Source of the DNA: a virus
Virus record (IMG/VR): IMGVR_UViG_3300003332_000010
Span: 1 to 21,804 of that record
Direction: 5' to 3' (one strand)
Length of the DNA stretch: 21,804 bases
Of this stretch, positions 15,136 to 21,804 are shown one piece after another. The notes below the pieces were generated by a model. That model searched no databases, had not been told where the DNA came from, and saw nothing but the letters and a program-made list of their open reading frames with translations. Position numbers and translations under genes: made by a program. The first letter of the stretch is position 1. Every line of letters starts with the position of its first letter.

Positions 15136-15762
15136 CTATCCTCCAAGAATAGAAATATTGTTGTTTACAGTTTCCAAAAGTTCCGCATCATCGGCAGCAG
15201 ACTCTCTCCGCTCAAATCCGTTGGAGGCAATGCGGGTTGCCTCTGACTTCGCATAGCCTGAATCTCTCAGGAACTTTTCAAAGTCTCTTATATTTTTCAC
15301 CCCTGTTACCCTGGCGGCATCATTTGCCGGGAAGGTGACGAGGGAGGTTTCCCATAATTCAAGCTCTTTCAGGGTTACAATCCCTGATTCACGGTCATAT
15401 TCATCAATGATGGTTCTGTAACCGATTGACAAACCAGAAATGGCGCCTGCTTTCAGGAGCGCATGTGCTTCTTTGGCAAGCTGCACATCCTCAATGAGCA
15501 ATCGACCTTTACAAAAAAGGCCATGTTCATCTTCTTTCATCTCTTCCCACACACCCAAAGGCTTTGAACTATTGTGCTGCCATAGAAGCGCTGGCATCAT
15601 GCCTTTTGTTTTGTGGTGGGCAATGGATTTCACAAAGGCTCCAGGGACAACCACATCTTTGTATGAATCCTCAACGTGGAACACCGAACCGTAGCCTTCA
15701 AAGGTTCCATCATCGTTGACGCTCTTCACTTTCAGTGGTCTGACTAAATAATTTTTCTTCAT
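15136..15762 (-). CDS. Prohead maturation protease, HK97 family
   Basis: 208 aa from ATG at 15762, two bases after the portal stop; an in-frame alternative at 15795 lies inside the portal gene. Residues 20-47 (TFEGYGSVFHVEDSYKDVVVPGAF) and LLWQHNSSKPLGV near 59-71 are classic, with H63 as the catalytic His. GAISGLSIGY at 106-115 holds the catalytic Ser (S112), and LWETSLVTFPAN near 135-147 is the conserved strand-loop. The last 45 residues are charged. Known role: serine protease that removes the delta domain during head maturation and then itself. Sits between portal and capsid genes as usual. Confidence 0.93.
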   Translation of the reverse strand: MKKNYLVRPLKVKSVNDDGTFEGYGSVFHVEDSYKDVVVPGAFVKSIAHHKTKGMMPALLWQHNSSKPLGVWEEMKEDEHGLFCKGRLLIEDVQLAKEAHALLKAGAISGLSIGYRTIIDEYDRESGIVTLKELELWETSLVTFPANDAARVTGVKNIRDFEKFLRDSGYAKSEATRIASNGFERRESAADDAELLETVNNNISILGG

Positions 15763-15764
15763 AA

Positions 15765-17702
15765 TTAGAATCCCGGTGCAGTTGTGCAGACACAACCTCT
15801 ATGGATTGGTGCATGGAATTTTTTTCCGTGTACTTTCATTCCAGATCCGTCATCGGCGGTGATTGACTCGCCTCTTCCGATAAACGCATCAAGAATTCCG
15901 ACTGTTTTTCCATTAAGTTGCTGGCAGAACGGACAGGTTTTAGAACCTTGTGCTACCCAAACAAGTGATATGGCACCAGCAGCAGCCCAAGTAAAACGAG
16001 AGACACCTTCTGATGCTTGGACAACTTCTTGCCCCGCTATTTTATTGCCTCTGGTTTCGTCCCACTCTGACAATCTGGTATCAAGGATTTCTGCTAGTTC
16101 TGCCTGTTCGGTGTCTCTGATCAGTACAGTGAGTTGACCAAGGCTTGAATCGATATGTCTTTTCTGAAAGCCTTCGAGGTAATCAGCAATAAAAACCTCA
16201 AGCTTTTCTATGGTTTCTTCCGGGGTGTCGGTAAGGGCAGCTTTTGAAACTTTCTGAAGGTACTCCTTTGTTAGTTTTTTGAGGTTTTCACTGATCGTGA
16301 AATCTTTGTAAAAGCCCCTCAGCCAATCGGAGAGAGTTTCGACACTCTTGGAGTCGGTATGCTCTTTAACTGCTTTTTTCAACGTGGCGACTTCAGCGCT
16401 CACCATGGCAGAAGACGCCAACAGAAAACGCTTGTGATATCTTTCTCGGAGTTCGTTTCTTACAGCAACTGAAGATGTTGATTTTGTACTAATGCTCTTT
16501 TGCGGGCGCGGTTGGTCGTGAGGGGCCATGTTTAAGGGGCGAAGGTAAGTGTCGCCGCCCTTGTATGGGTTTAAGTTTTCTTTCGCTCTACATTCGTTAG
16601 GCGAATAGATTCCAGAATTTATCCCTGACCGATATACTGAGTGGCGAGTTTGGATATCAGCTCGCTCAATACCATCAAGAAGGAATTCTACATAATACCC
16701 CTGGTCACGGTCTTCCTGTGAAAGAAGATCCCTAGTTATGCATTGTTCCCAACGCCTAGCCCATGGCAACACTGTATATTTTGAAAACTCAAGAGCCTGT
16801 TGTGTGATATTCGAGAAAGCAGATTTTTCAAGGTCGCCGATCATGTGAGGAGGCACCCGAAAGATTGACGCAATTTCAGGTTTCTGGAATTTTCGTGTTT
16901 CTAAAAATTGGGCATCTTCGTTGGTCATGGAGACTGGGGAATATACAAGCCCCTCCTCCAAGACAGCAGTACCACTTTGGTTGCTGCCTCCGTGGGCTGC
17001 ATTCCACCGCTCTTTTATCCTTCCGGCCGCTACATCAGATAAAGTCTGCGGGTGACTAAGAGTGCCCGATGGTCTGGCACCATTCTTAAAAATAGTACCG
17101 CCATGTTTTTCTGTGGCCAGAGAAAGCCCAATTGATTCTTTTGCATAAGAAATTGGAGAAATACCCGTGTAACCATCAAGAGAAAGACCCATCACTCGGA
17201 AGATATTACCGGGAGGGATGGCCTCAACCTTTCCTCCGATATTGGCATTGTATTCAAGACCCCAATCTTTATTTTGCTTTACGGTTACAGAAGAAAGGGG
17301 GAGCAGTTCATAAACACGGCGTTTTTTGCCAGTGCCGACCCAATTGATAAAGCAATAGTAATTGCCACGAAGATTGAGACGTGCCATGCCAAGCTCACGA
17401 AACTCAAAAGAGGTTTGATAACTATTTGGTTTGTCGTGAAGGACTGAATATAGGGGGTGATCTATTGCCCGCTCTTTTCCTATTGCCGTTTTTCGGTAGA
17501 GAATAAGAGGGAGCTGGCCAAGAGATTCGCCAAGAATACGTACACAAGCGAAGACGGCAACACATTGCATTGCTGTTGATGGTGTAATATTTACACCTGC
17601 AGACGTACCGCCACCAGAACCAAGCAAATCTGCAAGGTCAGCCGATGTCAGTATTTTGGTTCCACCAGATTTGGTGAAAAATGATTTTATGCGCTGCAAC
17701 AT
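15765..17702 (-). CDS. Portal protein fused to a C-terminal MuF-like domain
   Basis: 645 aa, about 200 longer than typical HK97 portals. Residues 1-400 are the portal: AMQCVAVFACVRILGESLGQLPLILYRK near 43-70, NYYCFINWVGTGKKRRVYELLPL, FLETRKFQKPEIASIFRVPPHMIG, and the C-terminal YSPNECRAKENLNPYKGG motif. After a linker (400-410) comes a long helical part (411-575), then SKTCPFCQQLNGKTV (587-601) and HAPIHRGCVCTTAP (630-643). Here C590, C593, H630, H634 and C637/C639 match the conserved end of Mu gpF/SPP1 gp7 minor head proteins. Known roles: portal ring for DNA entry; MuF proteins are minor head components linked to ejection. ATG at 17702 with only weak SD-like sequence, in contrast to its neighbours. 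Confidence 0.9.
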   Translation of the reverse strand: MLQRIKSFFTKSGGTKILTSADLADLLGSGGGTSAGVNITPSTAMQCVAVFACVRILGESLGQLPLILYRKTAIGKERAIDHPLYSVLHDKPNSYQTSFEFRELGMARLNLRGNYYCFINWVGTGKKRRVYELLPLSSVTVKQNKDWGLEYNANIGGKVEAIPPGNIFRVMGLSLDGYTGISPISYAKESIGLSLATEKHGGTIFKNGARPSGTLSHPQTLSDVAAGRIKERWNAAHGGSNQSGTAVLEEGLVYSPVSMTNEDAQFLETRKFQKPEIASIFRVPPHMIGDLEKSAFSNITQQALEFSKYTVLPWARRWEQCITRDLLSQEDRDQGYYVEFLLDGIERADIQTRHSVYRSGINSGIYSPNECRAKENLNPYKGGDTYLRPLNMAPHDQPRPQKSISTKSTSSVAVRNELRERYHKRFLLASSAMVSAEVATLKKAVKEHTDSKSVETLSDWLRGFYKDFTISENLKKLTKEYLQKVSKAALTDTPEETIEKLEVFIADYLEGFQKRHIDSSLGQLTVLIRDTEQAELAEILDTRLSEWDETRGNKIAGQEVVQASEGVSRFTWAAAGAISLVWVAQGSKTCPFCQQLNGKTVGILDAFIGRGESITADDGSGMKVHGKKFHAPIHRGCVCTTAPGF

Positions 17703-17740
17703 ACATATTGTATGCCACAGGAACTATTCTTTTGTGTGGA

Positions 17741-17776
17741 AAGTGGGAAGATTGGGGAGATTGGGAAAATTGGTAA
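17741..17776. repeat. Four degenerate 9-nt direct repeats between HTH and portal genes
   Basis: Reading the plus strand, four consecutive 9-mers align: AAGTGGGAA, GATTGGGGA, GATTGGGAA, AATTGGTAA (17741-49, 17750-58, 17759-67, 17768-76). They lie just after the HTH gene stop and upstream of the portal start. Spaced direct repeats next to a small HTH gene are the usual look of an operator, but no binding evidence exists. A packaging or simple-sequence origin is also possible. Confidence 0.6.
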
Positions 17777-17781
17777 AGATT

Positions 17782-17979
17782 TTACTGGTAAAACGCCCCC
17801 TCACGCTCTTTTATCCAATTTTCAACATATAACTCATACGTGTACAAACCCTGTTTGGCCCCACCCTTGAAAAATGGTATTTGCCTTTTGTCTTTCATTC
17901 GATAAACAGTAGAGTGCCCTTTTTTTATCCGCTTCGCTACCTGTGAAACACTTAATTGTCTTCCTCGCTCATCACTCAT
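17782..17979 (-). CDS. Small helix-turn-helix (excisionase/HTH-17-like) protein
   Basis: 65 aa, ATG at 17979 sharing ATGA with the large terminase stop. Residues 9-40 form a winged-helix style HTH: LSVSQVAKRIKKGHSTVYRMKDKRQIPFFKGG, meaning a helix, a turn with GHSTVYR as recognition helix, then IPFFKGG as wing, followed by LYTYELYVENWIKER. This is the pattern of small MerR-like/excisionase DNA-binding domains. It lies between the large terminase and portal genes, where most HK97-like phages have nothing or a small head protein. Four 9-nt repeats follow it. Candidate roles are a late-operon regulator or a DNA-binding partner of packaging; both are inference. Confidence 0.8.
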   Translation of the reverse strand: MSDERGRQLSVSQVAKRIKKGHSTVYRMKDKRQIPFFKGGAKQGLYTYELYVENWIKEREGAFYQ

Positions 17980-19691
17980 AATATTATCATTTCCTCTTCT
18001 TCATATTTCGATACTTTCTTACCTTCACCAACCATGGCACGCTTCAACCCAAGGATAAGGGCGATAGCTCCGTCAATTTTTAAGTGTTCCTGGCCGATCT
18101 GTTTTTTAGGCTTCACATTTTCGTTTGTATCTTCCTGACACACGACATTCGAGAGACACCATTTTAAAATCGGGTTCCCATCATAGTGAAACTTCCCATC
18201 CCGGATAATGGCGCTTAACTCCTTGGTAGGCTCTGATAATTCTTTTACCGTCTGGTTTACTTCAACCATCTCAATATTTGCATCTTCCATGTGTGCAGCC
18301 ATTTGAGCAACATTCCAAGGATCGTGCGGCACTTCCACCACTTCAAACTGTTTTGCGTCCTTTTTCAGGTCTGTTTCAACTTGATCAATATCAAGCCTGA
18401 AACCATGGGTGAGCGTCAACCAACCCTCGCTTGCCCACCCCGCGTAATGTGCTTTATCTTCTCCTTTTGCTGCTTCCTGTGGGAGGTAAAAATCTGAAAA
18501 AGCATAATAGTGATCATCGCCGTCTATGGTCCTTTTGAAAACTTTCACTTTTGAGGCAAGATCCTCTTTTGAGGCAAGATCCAATCCAGGCCAAACATTT
18601 TCACCGGAAAAATCTTCAAGAATAAGTTCCTTATCAACACATTTTTCAAGTGCTGCCATGTCAAAATAGGCAGTGGCAACATTCATCCACTCGTTGAGAT
18701 GCTTACAACGTGTGATGTTTTGTTTTGCCGGATCTTGTAGCGCTGTCTTTAGTCTTCCCTTGAGAAAATCAGGGAAAACGGAAACTCCATAATTAGGATT
18801 TGCTTTCTTCCAGTTTTCTATATCCTGCCAATCGTCGTCTTTGTCTATTGTGTAAATGAGGCCGAATATCTCTTCATTCTCAAATATCTTTTCAAGAACC
18901 TTTACAACCTGGACCCGTTTACCATGGCAAGGGCCCGCAAGGTTCGATCCTGCAGTTGTAATAATGCAAAGAAGAGGCTGACTCCTCGCCCCCATACCTG
19001 TTGTCATCGTATCGTACTGATTTGGCGTCTTGTGCTCGTGAAATTCGTCAATAATTGCACAATGGGGGCTTGCACCGTCTCCCGGATCTCCGATTAGTGG
19101 CCGAAAACTTGAATAATCGGTGGATGTGCTTAGGTCTTTGGCGTGGATTTCAACAGAATAAAAGTCACAAAGTGCCTCATTCTGCTTTGCCATGAGCCTG
19201 GCAGGTTTGAAAACCTCCCACGCTTGCGCCTCTGTTGTTGCTCCAGAGTAGACTTCCGCGCCTCCTTCATTGTCAGCGCAGAACATATACAGGCCAATAA
19301 TAGCACCAAGCACTGATTTACCGTTTTTTCGTGGAATTTCTGAGTAACATTCACGAAAACGGCGCATTCCTGTTGACTGATGCACCCAACCGAACAGGGT
19401 AGCCAGAAAAAATATCTGCCATGGTTCGAGAAAGATATTCTTTCCTTTCCAAACACCTTTGACATGCTGCAGCTGCTCTGCAAAGGCACATATTCTTTCA
19501 GCAGGGCAATATTCTTTTCCATGAACATCAACCAGGTAAGGATTATACAAATATGGAAAATCCTCTGTGCCCTGGCGTTCAAGATCGTCAAGTTGTCGCT
19601 GTGCGGCCCGGACCGTTATTTTTGCAGCCGGAATTTTACCGGAAACGATATCCAGTGCATACTGGTGAGCTATTTGGACATAATCTCTCAC
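17976..19691 (-). CDS. terL: Large terminase subunit
   Basis: 571 aa from a GTG at 19691 that directly abuts the TAA of the small terminase; no strong SD, so coupling is likely. ATPase domain: adenine-motif region EPWQIFFLATLFGW (89-102), Walker A at 121-126 (RKNGKS) in EIPRKNGKSVLGA, Walker B CAIIDE at 211-216 with D215/E216, and coupling motif ITTAGSN at 244-250. Nuclease domain: GLDLAS with D371 as the first metal ligand, then a conserved YAFSDFYLP strand, and later acidic residues near the C-terminus (KIDGAIALILGLKRA). Known role: powers DNA translocation into the prohead and cuts concatemers. Terminase_1/HK97-type by overall pattern. Confidence 0.93.
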   Translation of the reverse strand: MRDYVQIAHQYALDIVSGKIPAAKITVRAAQRQLDDLERQGTEDFPYLYNPYLVDVHGKEYCPAERICAFAEQLQHVKGVWKGKNIFLEPWQIFFLATLFGWVHQSTGMRRFRECYSEIPRKNGKSVLGAIIGLYMFCADNEGGAEVYSGATTEAQAWEVFKPARLMAKQNEALCDFYSVEIHAKDLSTSTDYSSFRPLIGDPGDGASPHCAIIDEFHEHKTPNQYDTMTTGMGARSQPLLCIITTAGSNLAGPCHGKRVQVVKVLEKIFENEEIFGLIYTIDKDDDWQDIENWKKANPNYGVSVFPDFLKGRLKTALQDPAKQNITRCKHLNEWMNVATAYFDMAALEKCVDKELILEDFSGENVWPGLDLASKEDLASKVKVFKRTIDGDDHYYAFSDFYLPQEAAKGEDKAHYAGWASEGWLTLTHGFRLDIDQVETDLKKDAKQFEVVEVPHDPWNVAQMAAHMEDANIEMVEVNQTVKELSEPTKELSAIIRDGKFHYDGNPILKWCLSNVVCQEDTNENVKPKKQIGQEHLKIDGAIALILGLKRAMVGEGKKVSKYEEEEMIIL

Positions 19692-20141
19692 TTAAATGTC
19701 ACTAAATCCAGTTTTCTTCTCTTTTTTCTTCGGGACTTTTACTCTTGATCTACTGGCCGGTGTCATGCCAAACTCGACAAGGAATTTTTTCATATTCTCT
19801 GCCGCTTTATTTGCTATTGCCACATACGGATTTTGCATCATGTACCCCTTCTCTGTCGTTGTAACTAATCCTCCTTTTTCTAACTCCTTCTCAGCCTCAC
19901 ACCATCGCTGCCAATTCTGGCAATACACAGCCAAAGCCGTACGATCCACCTCAGTCAACAAGCCAAGGCCATGCAATTCCTTGGTGATTCGTTTCCACTC
20001 CGTCTTTGCAATCCCTTGGAGGATGCGTGGTTTTACAGGTATTTTCCCCTCTGGTTCCGGCTCCTGGTCGTTCAGGGGCCTTTTCCCTCGATTACCTGTT
20101 AAAAGCTTAATTTTGGTTGGCATTGGTGCTGGTCCTGGCAT
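19692..20141 (-). CDS. terS: Small terminase subunit, P27 family
   Basis: 149 aa, ATG at 20141 behind GGGGGAAAT. It has the P27-type signature: MPGPAPMPTKIKLLTGNRGKRPLNDQEPEPEGKIP at the start (PGPAPxPTxxxxLxGNxG), then helices PRILQGIAKTEWKRITKELHGLGLLTEVDRTALAVYCQNWQRWCEAEKELE, a short beta hairpin (GLVTTTEKGYMMQNP), and the helix NPYVAIANKAAENMKKFLVEFGMTPASRSRV. Known role: binds the packaging site on DNA and recruits the large subunit. Located between the HNH and large terminase genes. Confidence 0.9.
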   Translation of the reverse strand: MPGPAPMPTKIKLLTGNRGKRPLNDQEPEPEGKIPVKPRILQGIAKTEWKRITKELHGLGLLTEVDRTALAVYCQNWQRWCEAEKELEKGGLVTTTEKGYMMQNPYVAIANKAAENMKKFLVEFGMTPASRSRVKVPKKKEKKTGFSDI

Positions 20142-20218
20142 ATTTCCCCCTATGACCTAACTTGCGCTCGTAAGAATTTAATTGCCCACTCGGTCACCAG
20201 AAAAAAAAGCTGTAGAGA

Positions 20219-20596
20219 TCAAGATGTCCCCTCCCCTTTATGTATCTTCTCATGACACGAACGACAGACAGACAGAAGATTATCCATAACCAGCCTAAGC
20301 TCAGGGTGTTCTTCTACTGACTTAATGTGATGAGGTAATGCAGCTGCTACAGTTCTCCCCTGTGAAAGGCAAGGTTCACACAATGGGTCTTTTGATAACT
20401 TGATCCTTGCAACCTTACGCCATTGACCGTCATATCCACGGGCTGCTGTCTTCCCTCTTGCCTGATCATAGCTTCTATGCTTCTGCTTCTTCTGTTCCTT
20501 CTGGTACTCCTGATGCTCATCACAGTATCCTGACTTGTCTCTTGTGATAGCTGGACAACCTGGACGCTTGCATGGTTTCATTGGTCTTTGTGGCAT
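20219..20596 (-). CDS. HNH endonuclease
   Basis: 125 aa, ATG at 20596 one base after the preceding TGA, with AAGGGAT as SD. An N-terminal CKRPGC ... YCDEH module (C9, C14, C25, H28) is probably a zinc site. The core has DPLCEPCLSQG (C73, C76), the HHI motif (H89, H90), N106 and CRSCHEKIH (C111, C114, H115, H119), a complete His-Asn-His site with structural zinc Cys pairs. Known biology: HNH nucleases beside terminase genes of HK97-type phages stimulate the large terminase to cut DNA. The first codons resemble those of the preceding 131-aa gene. Confidence 0.9.
   Translation of the reverse strand: MPQRPMKPCKRPGCPAITRDKSGYCDEHQEYQKEQKKQKHRSYDQARGKTAARGYDGQWRKVARIKLSKDPLCEPCLSQGRTVAAALPHHIKSVEEHPELRLVMDNLLSVCRSCHEKIHKGEGTS
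20570..20596. repeat. Gene-start repeat, copy A (HNH gene)
   Basis: This 27-base stretch is closely matched by 20968-20993, with about four changes and one gap. Both copies begin a gene at a start codon followed by CCACAAAGRCCAA, encoding MPQRP and differing afterwards (MKPCKR against SKHASE). Confidence 0.65.
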
Positions 20597-20597
20597 A

Positions 20598-20993
20598 TCA
20601 ATCCCTTATCTTCCTGGCCAAGTCCTCAAGGTGTGATGCCCAATTTTCTCTTACTTCATCAGGCCAACCGTCGATACTCCCTGGTATAAAATCCAGACTA
20701 AGCCGCATAGTTATCTCGCCATTAACGTCTACAAGATTCTCAATCTCACCAATATTCCGTCCTACTACCCAGCAAGGATTTGCTACTATTATTTTCAGAG
20801 CCGTGTCTATTTCTTTATCAATAATCTCTGTAATAGTGTCTTCGTCTGGAATTGCTTTTAACTCTTCTATGATTTTCATCATGTCAGACTCAAGCCCTTT
20901 GATTCTCCACTTTCCCCATATTTCTTTTATGTTTGCATTCCAATGCTTCATGGTCTCACCCTCGCTTGCATGTTTGCTTGGCCTTTGTGGCAC
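20598..20993 (-). CDS. 131-aa protein of unknown function
   Basis: GTG start at 20993 preceded by GGAGG five bases upstream, a strong SD; a later ATG at 20951 with GAGG is a second possibility. It ends one base before the HNH start. The first residues (MPQRPSKHA) copy those of the HNH protein. The body is helical and acidic (DMMKIIEELKAIPDEDTITEIIDKEIDTALKIIVAN, about 38-73), then contains ENLVDVNGEITMRLSLDFIPG and a helical end (EVRENWASHLEDLARKIRD). No domain is recognised. Position before the HNH and terminase genes suggests an early-late junction protein. Confidence 0.72.
   Translation of the reverse strand: MPQRPSKHASEGETMKHWNANIKEIWGKWRIKGLESDMMKIIEELKAIPDEDTITEIIDKEIDTALKIIVANPCWVVGRNIGEIENLVDVNGEITMRLSLDFIPGSIDGWPDEVRENWASHLEDLARKIRD
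20968..20993. repeat. Gene-start repeat, copy B (131-aa gene)
   Basis: The partner of 20570-20596. The copy begins with GTG rather than ATG and encodes MPQRPSKHA. The similarity covers only the first ~26 bases of both genes and not their bodies, so the pair looks like a recombined gene start rather than a whole-gene duplication. Confidence 0.65.
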
Positions 20994-21047
20994 GCCTACC
21001 TCCGAAGCAGAACGTCCTTAATCGTCTTTCCTTTGCCTTTCTTAGAC

Positions 21048-21344
21048 TCAATCGTCACATTCAACAAGATTGTATCTTTTCGTAAACGTTTCACCGGTTC
21101 CCTGATCCACAGAACATTCAGCGTCAATAATCACTGGCAAGTTTTTAGCGGGTGCGTGGATGGTGAAGCTTATACAGTGTTTTGGCATATCGATTAATTT
21201 CACCAACTCTTTCCAAAGATCATTTGCTGTTATTACGTTTCTTGTCGGTGTAACAAGCTTGTCACCACAGGTGGCACAAAACCCATCCTCTGTTAAATAA
21301 GCAATACTGCCCGCCTCCCTTGGCCTACAGTTTTCACACGCCAT
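21048..21344 (-). CDS. 98-aa protein with an N-terminal Cys-pair motif
   Basis: ATG at 21344 behind GGAGGTAG. C3-E-N-C6 and C23-A-T-C26 form a zinc-ribbon-like N-terminus, followed by a strand/helix body (ITANDLWKELVKLIDMPKHCISFTIHAPAKNLPVIIDAECSVD). The SD region (CGGAGGTAGG) is the same as that of the downstream 131-aa gene. No family is recognised. Perhaps a DNA- or RNA-binding accessory protein; this is only inferred from the zinc motif. Confidence 0.72.
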   Translation of the reverse strand: MACENCRPREAGSIAYLTEDGFCATCGDKLVTPTRNVITANDLWKELVKLIDMPKHCISFTIHAPAKNLPVIIDAECSVDQGTGETFTKRYNLVECDD

Positions 21345-21346
21345 AC

Positions 21347-21490
21347 CTACCTCCGCCCCATAGCTTCCTTGTTATCCTTCCGCTCTTCCTTTTCATGCTC
21401 AACCCCGGCAAGAAAACCCAGTTTAAAATCCTTGTAGATTGGCGGGATTATCTCCGGTGTTATGTTGCCCCATCTTGCGGCCGTTATGTG
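21347..21490 (-). pseudogene. 47-codon open frame without a canonical start; gene remnant or unusual start
   Basis: The frame reads HITAARWGNITPEIIPPIY, then an Asp-Phe-Lys-Leu-Gly-Phe and Glu/Lys-rich helix, ending GRR at 21347, two bases before the 98-aa gene. The sequence looks coding, yet the only ATG is three codons from the end and no GTG or TTG precedes the body. An ATA at 21487 would be the natural N-terminus. Directly upstream in the same frame is an in-frame TGA, preceded by more protein-like codons (NGYYSESVDFEKL). Either a broken gene, an atypical start, or readthrough of TGA. Confidence 0.4.
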
Positions 21491-21551
21491 TCACAGTTTC
21501 TCAAAGTCAACCGACTCTGAATAATACCCGTTACTTTAAACGTTATGTGTC
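21482..21551. repeat. 11-bp direct repeat flanking the gap between two small genes
   Basis: CGTTATGTGTC occurs at 21482-21492 and again at 21541-21551, 59 bases apart. The second copy ends the 57-aa gene and the first sits at the TGA of the remnant frame. This suggests a small local duplication or insertion between the two. Confidence 0.55.
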
Positions 21552-21716
21552 CATAATCAATTTAAGATTATTCTTTTTTGCTGTTTCTTTATCTCCGGCA
21601 TAAAAACCACATTTACATTCAAATCGTTCACTGTCTCTCATGATTGCTCCTGGTATTCCGTGGACATGATCACAGACATGTTTCAGTGTGTCTTTCTTAC
21701 ATTTTGGACATTTCAT
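21543..21716 (-). CDS. 57-aa zinc-ribbon-like protein
   Basis: ATG at 21716, three bases after a GGGAGG SD, sharing ATGA with the preceding gene. Cys pairs C3-P-K-C6 and C34-K-C36 plus C15, H13, H17 and H19 make a zinc-ribbon-like protein (MKCPKCKKDTLKHVCDHVHG ... ERFECKCGFYAGDK). The first pair has x2 spacing; the second is C-x-C. It ends IMDT. No specific function is recognised; small phage zinc ribbons can bind nucleic acid or host RNA polymerase. Confidence 0.72.
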   Translation of the reverse strand: MKCPKCKKDTLKHVCDHVHGIPGAIMRDSERFECKCGFYAGDKETAKKNNLKLIMDT

Positions 21717-21804
21717 AACCCTCCCACCTCTTTTTTATAATATATTATCGAAAAGCCACTGACCTGTTGTTTAAACTCTTCAGCCAATGCAATAGCAAAG
21801 TCAC
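21713..21804 (-). CDS. C-terminal end of an upstream gene, cut by the window edge
   Basis: The frame is open from the window edge and reads DFAIALAEEFKQQVSGF then SIIYYKKEVGGL, ending in a TGA that overlaps the next ATG. The 29 visible residues look like a helix plus strand. They do not identify a family. The DNA coding for the end includes a perfect AT palindrome (21737-21748). Confidence 0.6.
   Translation of the reverse strand, partial: DFAIALAEEFKQQVSGFSIIYYKKEVGGL

Noticed and set aside
19696-20160. 154-codon plus-strand frame opposite the small terminase
   Set aside because: Its opposite strand carries a convincing P27 small terminase; the plus frame is Phe/Ser-rich mirror sequence.
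20996-21058. 20-codon frame from a GTG overlapping the end of the 98-aa gene, ending in the SD of the 131-aa gene
   Set aside because: No SD in front of it, very short and Lys-rich; its final Arg-Arg-stop is simply the SD sequence CGGAGGTAG translated.
21737-21748. Perfect AT palindrome ATAATATATTAT resembling a -10 element
   Set aside because: It lies inside the coding end of the upstream partial gene, no convincing -35 was found, and AT palindromes of this size arise easily by chance.
1-21804. tRNA genes, CRISPR arrays, insertion sequences and attachment sites
   Set aside because: No cloverleaf-like segment, regular spaced repeats, transposase gene or att-like duplication was seen; the window is packed with coding sequence.

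Overview
The window is a nearly gap-free, single-direction (all on the minus strand) late gene block of a long-tailed dsDNA phage or prophage of the HK97 type. Transcription runs from high to low coordinates. No integrase, repressor, replication, holin or endolysin gene is recognisable inside the window, so the sequence does not show whether this is an integrated prophage or a free virus. The exported proteins downstream carry Sec signal peptides and one lipobox, which suits a Gram-negative host. I cannot name the host.

Layout in order of transcription. (1) 21804-20219: the end of an unidentified gene, then small Cys-rich proteins (57 aa and 98 aa), a 131-aa unknown and an HNH endonuclease in its usual place beside the packaging genes. 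(2) 20141-17702: P27-type small terminase, large terminase (Walker A, Walker B and nuclease residues visible), a 65-aa HTH protein, and a block of four 9-nt direct repeats in front of the portal gene. (3) 17702-12453: head genes, namely a portal fused to a C-terminal MuF-like domain, prohead protease, HK97-fold major capsid protein, a small unknown, gp6-like connector, head-closure adaptor and HK97 gp10-like protein. (4) 12456-5912: tail genes, namely DUF3168-type terminator, a 56-aa Zn-finger protein, major tail protein, a tail assembly chaperone pair joined by a -1 frameshift at A AAA AAC, a 1005-aa tape measure protein and two unrecognised tail proteins. (5) 5911-4505: a collar-type tail fibre protein and a tail-fibre-assembly-like protein.

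(6) 4490-77 is the unusual part. It holds six consecutive genes whose products are predicted to be exported or membrane-bound: a lipoprotein, a protein with a phospholipase A2-like calcium loop and His-Asp motif plus a C-terminal hydrophobic segment, and four proteins with Sec signal peptides (118, 223, 200 and 588 aa). A further gene appears to begin at the left edge.

Most genes are joined by ATGA, TGATG or TAATG overlaps, or by gaps of a few bases, indicating one translationally coupled late operon. Starts were refined from Shine-Dalgarno (SD) positions. Several genes begin with GTG (large terminase, gp6-like connector, gp10-like protein, lipoprotein and others), and two real genes are shorter than 60 codons.
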